A DNA stretch of 64,000 bases from Macrosoma leucophasiata. Taxonomy: Eukaryota; Arthropoda; Insecta; Lepidoptera; Hedylidae. The position numbers and the translations under genes are program-made. The notes under the pieces are model-generated. The model had not been told where the DNA came from, searched no databases, and saw only the letters and a list, made by a program, of their open reading frames with translations. Shown here one piece after another: positions 56,235 to 64,000 of the stretch (position 1 is the first letter of the stretch; every line of letters starts with the position of its first letter). Location: contig JAWQUS010000023.1 in assembly GCA_036365455.1 (NCBI GenBank), forward strand, positions 7,006,001-7,070,000. The letters are read 5' to 3'.

Positions 56235-56735
56235 CAGGATGCCAAGCGTGACGCACAACACTTGCAGGAGCATCTTCGGGAAAGGCTTTGTCCAGCGGAG
56301 ACGGATGTCCGGATGTAATTATGATGATGGTGATGGTGGTGGTGGTGGTGGCGTTAGTGGTGTTGGTGACATTGGTGGTGTGGTGGTGGTGGTGGTAGCT
56401 TGTGTGTCTTTGGTGGCATAGGTATTGTTGGTGACTCTGGTGGTGGTGTTGGTGGCGTTAGTGGTGCTGGCGGTGGTTATTAGTGGCAATTGGACGCCAC
56501 CAATGGCGTTGGTGACGTTGGTAGTGTTGTTGGTAGTTTTAGAGGCGTTGGTGGCATTGGTTGTGGTGGTGGTGGTGGTTTTGGTGGCGTTTGTGTCATT
56601 GGTGGCGTAGGTGTTTGGTGATGGTGATGGCGTTGATGGCGATTGTAGTGGTGGCGGTGGTGGAGGTGGTAGTTATGACAGTGATGGTGGTGAGGATGGT
56701 AGTGGTGGTGTTGGTGGCATTAGTGGGTAAAAATG
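56235..56735 (+). repeat. RTE 3' end grading into a GGT/GTT minisatellite
   Basis: 56240-56315 reads CAGGAGCATCTTCGGGAAAG, GCTTTGTCCAGCGGAGACGG, then TTATGATGATGGTGATGG, an RTE LINE 3' end with its ATG-type tail. From about 56320 it becomes irregular GGTGGT, GTTGGTGGC and ATTGGTGGC units for roughly 410 bp. The Val/Gly/Ala- and Trp-rich open frames in this stretch are artefacts of the repeat. Confidence 0.8.
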
Positions 56736-57159
56736 TACAACGTTAATATTCAATTTTTCTCTTCTGCCGGCTCTTACGGAGTGCCTTTATTATGCATATA
56801 TCTATATTTTGTCTTTCATTCTCTGTTAGAAGCGCTAATTGACTGAAACTTTACAAAAGTTTTTAATGATATTCTATAAAAAAAATTGTGCATAGAAGTT
56901 TAAAATTGCCTTTTCGAAAAATGATTCAGCATAGGATGGATGCGCCTTTAAACACATAAATAGCAATATTTCGCAATCCTAGCAGCCCGTTTACTTTTAT
57001 CCCCGATGGCCATACGTCTAATATCGTGCACAGAGAAGCATTACTGCAAAGTAGTTTTTTTAGCTACCCGAAAGTGTTTATGATCCAAAACTAACCAAAA
57101 TTTATATCCAAAAGCGCTGCCCAAAGTCAGCCAAAGTCCCAAAGCCACTATTCCACGCA
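56736..57159. other. No gene seen
   Basis: AT-rich intergenic DNA. Confidence 0.5.
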
Positions 57160-57362
57160 AACCAAGTTGCGGGCACAGCTAGTAATATATAAATTTTGAG
57201 CGTCTCCGATTTTGACGGGACTTTCACTGGCAGATAACTAATGGAATAAGGAGCAAGTTAGGCTACATTTATACTAGCTGCACCCACGACTTCGTCCGGG
57301 TAGATACTGAACTATCCTATTTTTTCCCACATGGACGAAGTCGCGGGCACAGCTAGTATGTC
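57160..57362. repeat. REP-4 fragments in several orientations
   Basis: GCGGGCACAGCTAGTAATAT ends one piece at about 57190. ACTAGCTGCACCCACGACTT and GACGAAGTCGCGGGCACAGC at 57279-57357 form an inverted pair. Confidence 0.55.
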
Positions 57363-58002
57363 AATAAAATAGAATAAATAATGGCCCAAAAATGTGTAAA
57401 AATGTAACTCTCATACAACCGTCGCTTTGATTTTGGTTCCATTTACGCAAACAAACACGAAACCATGCAATAGCCCACCAATAGCGTGACACACTGCGGT
57501 GTTTCGTTTTTATGCCTCGCCCATGGTGTGTCTATTTACATGAAACCTTTTTTTGGTTTTGTTGCACTTCCTTATAAAATAGTATTATTTATTGATTCTT
57601 CATAAGTATTAAAAATTTAATTAATTGAAAAAATATAATTGAAACACCGCATGTGTTATTGCAAATAATAAAAATATAATATTCAACGTAATAAACAGTA
57701 TCCTAGATAAAGGTATATTGTATATCTAATATTATCACTAATAAAAACACAAGCAGATATTATGATACCTATTAAAAGATACCAGGTAGGAATCAGAAGA
57801 CACTGAGTTGAGGTAAACAATGAGTTGCAAATGAATATTTTCGATAAAGAATTAAAAGTCATCCATTTCGTATTCTAAAATGTCTGTCGGTAAATCTCAG
57901 TAGGTAACTCAGAAATTACGTTTTTCAGAGAACGCCAACGACAGGCTTGTAGGACGAGTGAGCGCTTAACTAGAAAGAATGACCCGTTTTTAATGTAACT
58001 AC
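57363..58002. other. No gene seen
   Basis: Has a SINE-B-like tail (CATGTGTTATTGCAAATAAT) at 57649. Otherwise nothing supported. Confidence 0.45.
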
Positions 58003-58208
58003 AAAAAAAAGGCTTAGTAGGCGTTTGGTCCGCTGAGTTTCGTCCGATTCGGGCAAAACGACCACGTCCATTGTTCTTAATATTTTTGAGTGGCGATTGG
58101 TCCGCAATTTTTTTTAAAGCAAAATTGGTACAGTCAGAATGTAAAATCTTAAGTAGGGTGATATAATTTAAGTAAAAGTCAAGGAATTGTGGCAAAACAT
58201 AAATATAT

Positions 58209-58658
58209 TTAAAAAAAAATTGTAACACTCAGCGCTTTGCATCTTTGCTTAAAAAATGTTGGTTTCACATTTTTTAATTGTGGGATTTTCTTGATTAAAT
58301 CAAAAGTACTGTTTTTTATGTCAGCTACGGTTTCTCGGAAGATTCTCGGGATCGGGGTCTTGATATCTGCTACAACTCTTTGACGACAGTTGTCAAAACG
58401 TTTGGTGTAGTCATTAGCTGCGAAATCCGGTTTACAACCATGCCTTGATTCTCTTTTAATTAGATTAGTGCTAGTGATAACCAATACTGCATTACAAATG
58501 GCCCTTTGGACGCAATACCATGTAGATCCGCCATCTTTATTATTTCTTCTTTTGTGATATTTGTACCCTCCTCTGAGTAGCATCTGTTTACCTCTTTTCG
58601 ACGCCACGAAATCTATATGGACTTTTGAGACCCACTCGGTTGTTGCTCTGACATTTTT
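58209..58658 (-). CDS. FLYWCH zinc-finger protein fragment (MULE transposase N-terminal part)
   Basis: An open frame of about 149 codons after a TTTACTTGCAG acceptor (AG at 58661-58660). It encodes IDFVASKRGKQ, then MLLRGGYKYHKR, STWYC-VQRAI-CNA (ligand pair C-x5-C) and ESRHGCKPD (the His-x-Cys/His end), the order of a FLYWCH domain. A further region FRETVADIKNSTFDLIKKIP and VKPTFFKQRCKAL resembles the segment between FLYWCH and DDE domains in Mutator-like transposases. It then stops in a T run just short of the inverted terminus. A donor-like AAAG|GTAAGT at 59316-59311 could supply an upstream exon, but no matching frame was found. No DDE or SWIM domain follows, so it cannot be a full transposase. 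FLYWCH also occurs in host proteins such as mod(mdg4). Confidence 0.7.
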   Translation of the reverse strand, partial: KNVRATTEWVSKVHIDFVASKRGKQMLLRGGYKYHKRRNNKDGGSTWYCVQRAICNAVLVITSTNLIKRESRHGCKPDFAANDYTKRFDNCRQRVVADIKTPIPRIFRETVADIKNSTFDLIKKIPQLKNVKPTFFKQRCKALSVTIFF

Positions 58659-58952
58659 ACTGCAAGTAAATAGTGAAATTAGTACAGACCGATAAGCAGC
58701 TTATAAGTAGATATTATGTTTGATTATAATAATAATCTTTATAGATTATAAATAAATAACGTAAAGCGGTCCTAAGTCTAAGTACGAACAGATATACTTT
58801 CTCGTAAGTAAAAATGTATGTATGTTTGTATTATATACATATTATATAATCAAGGTTGCATGTATCGTGCGCTGTGAAATGAAAAGGAAAACAAAATAGC
58901 GGCCAAAATAAAATACCAGTCTCAAATACTTAGTACTTACAGTACCTACGCA

Positions 58953-59157
58953 ACACTTCGGATAATTTCGTCTATATAGAGCGTTACCTCTTTCGCACAC
59001 AACCTTTCTGACGTTTGTCCACCATTATGATCAAGTTTCAACCAATACCGGACTCTTAGTGCCAGTGTGCAGCAGAGATAATGCCCTACTAACTCAAAAT
59101 TTGCCGATTATCTCTTGCCTAAACTCGATGTGTAATATTTCTTGATAAGCACTGTAT
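58953..59157 (+). mobile_element. MITE-a copy nested in the Mutator-like element
   Basis: TATAGAGCGTTACCTCTTTC, CCACCATTATGATCAAGTTT, AGAGATAATGCCCTACTAAC, CTCGATGTGTAATATTTCTT follow the family order; the left terminus is decayed. Confidence 0.7.
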
Positions 59158-59806
59158 ATAAATTATATTGATAAAAGAATGAAAACTGTTGTTTTTCTTA
59201 TAATTTAACAACATAACTATAAATAATACATATATAATAAACATAATAATAAACAGAACAGCATTAAGTTTCCGACAATAGTACATTTTAATGATAATAT
59301 TCTAAATTAACTTACCTTTGGCAAACAATTCACTCACAAACTGTAACCACTCAATCACATAATACAATTACGTGTGCTCTACATCGCACCTCTAAGTAAA
59401 GTAATTTGTTACCGAGCGTGGCGATGCCACGGGTTAAAGATAAGGATTCTCAGAATTTTGCAAATTACAAAGGGTAAAAGTAATAAAATTATCTATATAT
59501 ATTATTATTATTATTATATATTTATTAAGCAATTCGGGTTTACAAAATTTTCCTCATACAATACTTTTAACAATACATATAAAAACAAACTTATACTTTT
59601 AGAGGTTTGCGTTGACAGCTGTACTAGTATAAACTGTGTCACAGCTGTCAGCGTCTTCCACCCTGTGTGAACAATTAGTGTAAGTTGTTACATGCTACAT
59701 TACTTTAATATAAACTTAGAGTTAATTTTTGTGGTTCTGTTTAAATTAAAATTGTTATCAGAAATATTATTAGAGATAGGTCGAGATTACCACAAAATAG
59801 AAAGCG

Positions 59807-59845
59807 CGCGCGCGCTTTGTGTGTGTGTGTGTGTGTGTGTGTGTG

Positions 59846-59888
<43 letters not shown>

Positions 59889-59903
59889 GTGTATGTGTGT
59901 GTG
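59807..59903. repeat. GC/GT microsatellite
   Basis: A short GCGCGCGCGC run followed by about 85 bases of GT repeats with a few interruptions (GAACGT, GCGTG, GTATG). Confidence 0.95.
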
Positions 59904-60028
59904 TCAATCCAATTATATTATTATACTTCTTACATTCTGGATCTTGAAAGTATTTCCTCTGTTTCCTCGTAATTAAGTGTAAGAAGCCATTGATGAATGA
60001 TTTTTTTACATTTATTTAATGGCGTTAA

Positions 60029-60080
60029 TAATATATTATTTACTTTATATAATATATTATATAAAGTAAATAATATATTA
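60029..60080. repeat. Perfect AT palindrome
   Basis: 24-bp arms (TAATATATTATTTACTTTAT AT AA) at 60029-60052 and 60057-60080 with a 4-base TATA centre. Confidence 0.9.
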
Positions 60081-60403
60081 ATAATATATTATATATCTAA
60101 TTATCGTAGGTACCAAAGTAAGAAAGAGACAGCAGTGCTTGGGAACAATAATAGCTTGTTTGTGTGTCACTGTATGCACTGTGCGTGCAAGTGCAATTTA
60201 TGCCAGAGAATATGTACTTACTTACCACAAAGAAAAATAAAAATATTTAATACTTCATTATGTTGTTGGCTGACGTTACTTTGTCCATAAAAAAGGTTGC
60301 GGACCAATCGCCACTCAAAAATATTAAGAACAATGGACGTGGTCGTTTTGCCCGAATCGGACGAAACTCAGCGGACCAAACGCCTACTAAGCCAAAAAAA
60401 AAA

Positions 60404-60722
60404 GATATTTCAAAATCTAAGAAAATCAAGTAATGTCGATAATGTTTTTGCAATTGATGGTATAATTTCATATTGTTTTGAATATAATTGAGGCAGAAAA
60501 ATAGTAACAATTGAAAATATATAAGTGACTTTTTAATATCCTTTTTATTTTTCACTACCAATACAGAAACACGGACAAATAAGACACGTTAAGTTGTACT
60601 CTTTCAAAAATATTTACCTACTTAGTTATTTTTTTTTAATTCCAAGTTTTAGCTGTTACAGCTTTTGAATTCAAATTATGAATAATATGTATTTTTAAGG
60701 TTTTGCGTCAGATCAATGTATG
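60404..60722. other. No gene seen
   Basis: AT-rich flank of the Mutator-like element. Confidence 0.5.
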
Positions 60723-60875
60723 TACATGTATGTATCTTCACGCCAGGTCCCGAACGGGGTAGGCAGAGAGTGTGGAGCGCCAGATATCCCGGTCCTGACA
60801 CACCTCCCTTGCCTCATCTACCTTCATCATTCTCTTCAAACATGCACGCCGATTCCTAAGACTTTTGACCCCACC
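60723..60875 (+). repeat. REP-2, well preserved copy
   Basis: GTATGTATCTTCACGCCAGG, CGGGGTAGGCAGAGAGTGTG, GAGCGCCAGATATCCCGGTC, CCGATTCCTAAGACTTTTGA. Best reference copy of the family here. Confidence 0.75.
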
Positions 60876-61064
60876 ATCAGATCAAGTACCTAATATAATA
60901 TCACAGCAAAGTAATAAATATGTAAAGCGTGTAAACAAAAAAACTCTACTTTCGAAATATTCGTTAAGTCAGTAGATACCTTGAAATTATCGTTCATACA
61001 ATAATCTTTTTTAAATGTATTTACGTATTAACTCATTGTTCATATATATATATTAAGTAACTAA

Positions 61065-61170
61065 CCGGAACACGATAGTGTTGAACACTACAATTTGGCG
61101 GCAGATAGATTAGGTAATGCGGTGGTGCCTACGCCCTAAAGCTCCTACACTACACTGGAACTCTACCAAC
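61065..61170 (+). repeat. REP-1 3' end
   Basis: CCGGAACACGATAGTGTTGA, ATTAGGTAATGCGGTGGTGC, CACTGGAACTCTACCAAC. Confidence 0.7.
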
Positions 61171-61225
61171 AGTAAACAATTTCACATTTTATAACATGTG
61201 TAGGTAGTATCTACAATCTAATTGC

Positions 61226-61549
61226 GTCTACCGATCTACTCGGTTAAGCATAACGGGCGCGGTCGGATGTGTGATGGGTGACAGCTAGTGGTAAATTAAA
61301 ATGCGCGTTTCCATGCTTCGGAGGACACGTTAAGCTGTCGGTCCCGGTTGCTATCGATAGATAGCAGTCGTTAAACCTTGTCGGAGGCCTTATGGGCGGT
61401 TTGGAAACATCCGATAGCGGGTTGGCCACTAACCCGTATCTCCACCAATACGCATTGGAGCAGCGTGGTGGAGTAAGCTCCAGGCCTCCCCCCAAAAAGG
61501 GGAAAGACTCGTGCCTAGCAGTGGGACGTATAATGGGTTGCCATTATTA
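61226..61549 (+). repeat. REP-6, long copy
   Basis: CGATCTACTCGGTTAAGCAT, CGCGGTCGGATGTGTGATGG, GGTCCCGGTTGCTATCGATA, TTGGAAACATCCGATAGCGG, CTCCAGGCCTCCCCCC, GTGCCTAGCAGTGGGACGTA. It is nearly collinear with the inverse of 42341-42683. Confidence 0.8.
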
Positions 61550-61924
61550 CATAGGTAGTAAGTACCTCTTAGTACCTATTGTATAGATAGATTGTACGTT
61601 TAGCTCGTCTGTCAAACAAAGTAAACGTCTTATAAGTACGCTTTTAAATGTGTTAATAAAATCTACAACTTCCAAATAATAAAAAAAAGTCAAGTGAAAA
61701 TGAAGGTCAATATTTAATTTACGTGGCGAATTCTCATTACATTACGTAAATGATATGCGCATACATTATTAGGTAGGTGTGTGACGTTTATATTTTACAG
61801 ACATCGAAGGTTGATGAAACAGTGGTAGGTACCTATTGTAAAGTAACGGGGCAAAAAGTTGCAATTTAAAGTGACAGGGGAAACAGCAGTGATAATCTAG
61901 TCCTTGTAAGTTTTTTTTCTTTAT
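61550..61924. other. No gene seen
   Basis: AT-rich intergenic DNA. Confidence 0.5.
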
Positions 61925-62170
61925 GTAGTGGTAGTGGCAAACAAGCATGCAGCTCACATTGATGTTAAGTGATGACTGCAGCCTATAGACACCCACACTA
62001 AGACCAAGGTCAAAATGCAGATGCGTTACCACTCCTGAGGCCTAAGGTGTTACGCCTCTGTGCCGGAAATTACAGGGCCGTACATTACCACCTGACCGGA
62101 ACACGATAGTGCTGAACACTACCATTTGTGCCTACGCCCGCGAGCTGCGTCACTGGAGCTCTACCACCAT
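61925..62170 (+). repeat. REP-1, near complete copy cut by MITE-b
   Basis: GGTAGTGGCAAACAAGCATG, CACATTGATGTTAAGTGATG, AAGGTCAAAATGCAGATGCG, GAACACGATAGTGCTGAACA, then the end GAGCTGCGTCACTGGAGCTC. Part of the middle is deleted. It joins MITE-b at 62173. Confidence 0.75.
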
Positions 62171-62175
62171 ACTAA

Positions 62176-62345
62176 GGGTCATAGCTCACTACAGCCACCC
62201 GGTACCCGACCAGCACCGCCTCGTTTTACGGCGTCCACACTTTGTCGACGGGTGGTCCACGGGTGAACAACGCGATGTTACTTGTGAACCACTCGCGGAC
62301 AGCGCGCGGTCCACTTGGGAACAGCGCCCCGTTGGCAATGCAAAG
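62176..62345 (-). mobile_element. MITE-b, 3'-truncated copy
   Basis: GGGTCATAGCTCACTACAGC, CCGCCTCGTTTTACGGCGTC, GTCGACGGGTGGTCCACGGG, then CGCGCGGTCCACTTGGGAAC. It matches the inverse of the right half of 30838-31178 and stops at GGCAATGCAAAG. Confidence 0.7.
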
Positions 62346-62564
62346 TCAACGTTACTAACTTGTATAAATATTGTGAAGGTAAGTGCAACACGCTAGTTCT
62401 CGTACGAGTACCTACATAATATATGTATCAGTTAAATTCAACCCTTTCTCTGCACAAGGTTACCAGTCGAAAACGATCAGGTAGGTTGTTTTTGATCAAT
62501 GCCAGCTTTAAAATACCCTTATAAGTAAATAAGATTTTTTTTCTAGCATAAAGTTCTTTATGTA

Positions 62565-62840
62565 ATGAAAGCGGCAAACAAGCATGTAGTTCACATTGAT
62601 GTTAAGTGATGACTGCGGCCTATAAACACCCACACAAAGACCAAGGTCAAAGTGCAGATACGTTACCACTCCTGAGGCCAAAGGTGTTATGCTTCTGTGC
62701 CGGAAATGATAGGGCCTTGCATTACCACCTGACCGGAACACGATAGTGCTTAACACTACCATTTAGCAGCAAGTATATTAGGTAATGCGGTGGTGTCTAC
62801 GTCCACGAGCTCCGTCACTGGAGCTCTACCACCAGTAACT
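62565..62840 (+). repeat. REP-1, fullest copy
   Basis: Runs uninterrupted from GCGGCAAACAAGCATGTAGT through GATGACTGCGGCCTATAAAC, GCCGGAAATGATAGGGCCTT and ATTAGGTAATGCGGTGGTGT to TCTACCACCAGTAA. Useful as the local reference. Confidence 0.8.
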
Positions 62841-63010
62841 CGATGGTGCACCTAACAAATGTTTACCTACACACTTTTTTTTGAAGAACAAAAAGTTACA
62901 CAAGTACTACTATTTAAAAAAATATTAATGTACGCATTTACTTTTAATTTTACGAAACTGTAATAAACAATAGTGTAGTAATGTGCAATCGTACTGTAAA
63001 TCCTTGCGTT

Positions 63011-63992
63011 CCTTCCAGCGCGTTTCTGACTTGCACATTGTCAGCCTTTTTAACAGGCTTTTACATAAGCTTGGGTTGTATGTACGTATGTATGTAACGG
63101 AATCTCTGAACGCAATCTTCACCAATTTCCAGAATACTGATTAATTTGAAACTTTGCATACGTTGATACGTACCGATGACAATACGATAATTTGATAACA
63201 GTTTTCCGTCATCCTTATTAGGACCGCTAGAATTAATAAATTATTAATTCTGAACAAGTAGATCCTCTGTAAAGGAGTAAGAAAGAAAGAGGTAGCGCAA
63301 GATCTGCGCTGGCTAGAATTGATGATTTGATACCTATATTTTTTTAGTATAGAGTATTTCTGTAACAGAAGAACCTATAAGTAAATAAATCTGTTCTAAA
63401 CATAGCGCTGCATATCCGTCTACAAAATATTATGTTAATAGACCAACCAACCTCGGCTAATATGAATGTCTACGTTGACGCGACTCATTACCACTTCTGC
63501 AGAGATTTGCCTCGTCATTCTGTGTTTTGTATAAAAATACGCTTGTATCTTAATAATACCATCAGACATGTTTATAAAAGCCGCAACTGTGATTGGCAAC
63601 GCTATTATATACAATTAAATTATGTGTTTAACACTATGTGTATTTTTCGGGATGAAAAGTCGATATAGACCTATTTAATTGAATTAAAAAAATCTGCACA
63701 AACAAAGTAGGTAAAACTGATATCTATCTAAAGGAGGCAGAGGATCTACTCGTTCAAAATTTATAATTATTAATTCTGGCGGTCTTTTAATTAATAAGGA
63801 TGACGGAAAACTGTTATCAAATTATTGCATCGTCATCGGTCCTTGATACGTATGCAAAGTTTCAAATGAATTAGACCTTTGGAAATTGGTCAAAATTACG
63901 ATCAGAGATTTCGTTATATACATACAACCCAAGCTTATGTAAAAGCCTGTTAAAAAAGCTCACAATGTGCAAGTCAGAGACGCGCTGGAAGG
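63011..63992. repeat. Large inverted repeat, about 257-bp arms, reaching the window edge
   Basis: The left arm 63011-63269 (CCTTCCAGCGCGTTTCTGAC ... CAAGTAGATCCTCTG) is matched by the inverse of 63738-63992 with scattered substitutions and small gaps. The 468-bp spacer holds a 78-codon open frame without known content. Outer sequence on the right lies beyond the window, so the full extent is unknown. Confidence 0.8.
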
Positions 63993-64000
63993 TTTCTATA

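Larger units (their letters stand above)
58011..60393 (-). mobile_element. Mutator-like (Phantom-type) DNA transposon with perfect 97-bp inverted termini
   Basis: The left terminus 58011-58107 (GGCTTAGTAGGCGTTTGGTC...) and the inverse of 60297-60393 are identical over all 97 bases. Outside are A runs of 8 and 10 bases, which may be an 8-10 bp target duplication in poly(A) or chance. Inside, on the minus strand, is a FLYWCH zinc-finger coding region (58658-58209). Long inverted termini, a FLYWCH domain and a ~9-bp target duplication together fit Phantom-type Mutator elements of animals; that is family knowledge. The element lacks the transposase catalytic core and has a MITE-a copy, a GT microsatellite and a palindrome inside it. 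Confidence 0.75.

Noticed and set aside
56239..56746. Val/Gly-, Leu/Val- and Trp/Met-rich open frames
   Set aside because: They are three frames of the same GGT/GTT minisatellite; stop codons are absent because of base composition.
59692..59976. 94-codon frame with a Cys-Val run
   Set aside because: It translates a GT microsatellite.

Overview
This window is nuclear DNA of an insect, most likely a moth or butterfly. It is AT-rich and intron-dense, and it is crowded with short dispersed repeats, including tRNA-headed SINEs, LINE 3' ends and many small terminal-inverted-repeat elements of types I associate with Lepidoptera. The order-level call is inference. There are no bacterial operons, CRISPR arrays or rRNA genes, and I found no free-standing tRNA gene.

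One host gene is clear. Two coding exons of the nuclear receptor HNF4 lie on the minus strand. A first coding exon at 7352-7166 starts at ATG and ends in a consensus donor. An exon at 625-442 carries the first DNA-binding zinc finger. They join in phase across a 6.5 kb intron that has collected several repeats. The rest of the receptor lies beyond base 1. A second, tentative host gene is a two-exon minus-strand model at 33720-33175 with a matching splice phase and a poly(A) signal, but no family I recognise.

The remainder is mostly mobile DNA and intergenic sequence. 10.6-15.6 kb holds LINE 3' ends and an RTE reverse-transcriptase fragment. 17.97-18.83 kb is a Tigger/pogo relic. 20-32.6 kb is dense in SINEs, short inverted-repeat elements (MITEs) and an R1-like LINE end. 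34.28-35.52 kb is an 8-bp-TSD, hAT-like element with two structures nested in it. 36.5-46.6 kb is a mosaic of MITEs and LINE/SINE pieces.

49.5-55.5 kb carries two copies, apparently identical, of a 1,680-bp element, each with its own perfect 8-bp target duplication. 56.3-56.7 kb is a GGT-rich minisatellite that appears to have grown out of an RTE tail. 58.0-60.4 kb is a 2,383-bp element with perfect 97-bp inverted termini and a FLYWCH zinc-finger exon, best read as a Mutator-like (Phantom-type) transposon. The last kilobase contains a long inverted repeat.

The strongest discovery candidates are the twin 1,680-bp elements, the FLYWCH/97-bp-TIR element, the phase-matched HNF4 first exon, and an insulator-like 10-mer carried by one SINE family and by the twin elements. 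Repeat families are named SINE-A/B/C, REP-1 to REP-6 and MITE-a/b/c for use within this report only. Their boundaries were read by eye and are approximate unless a target duplication is stated.
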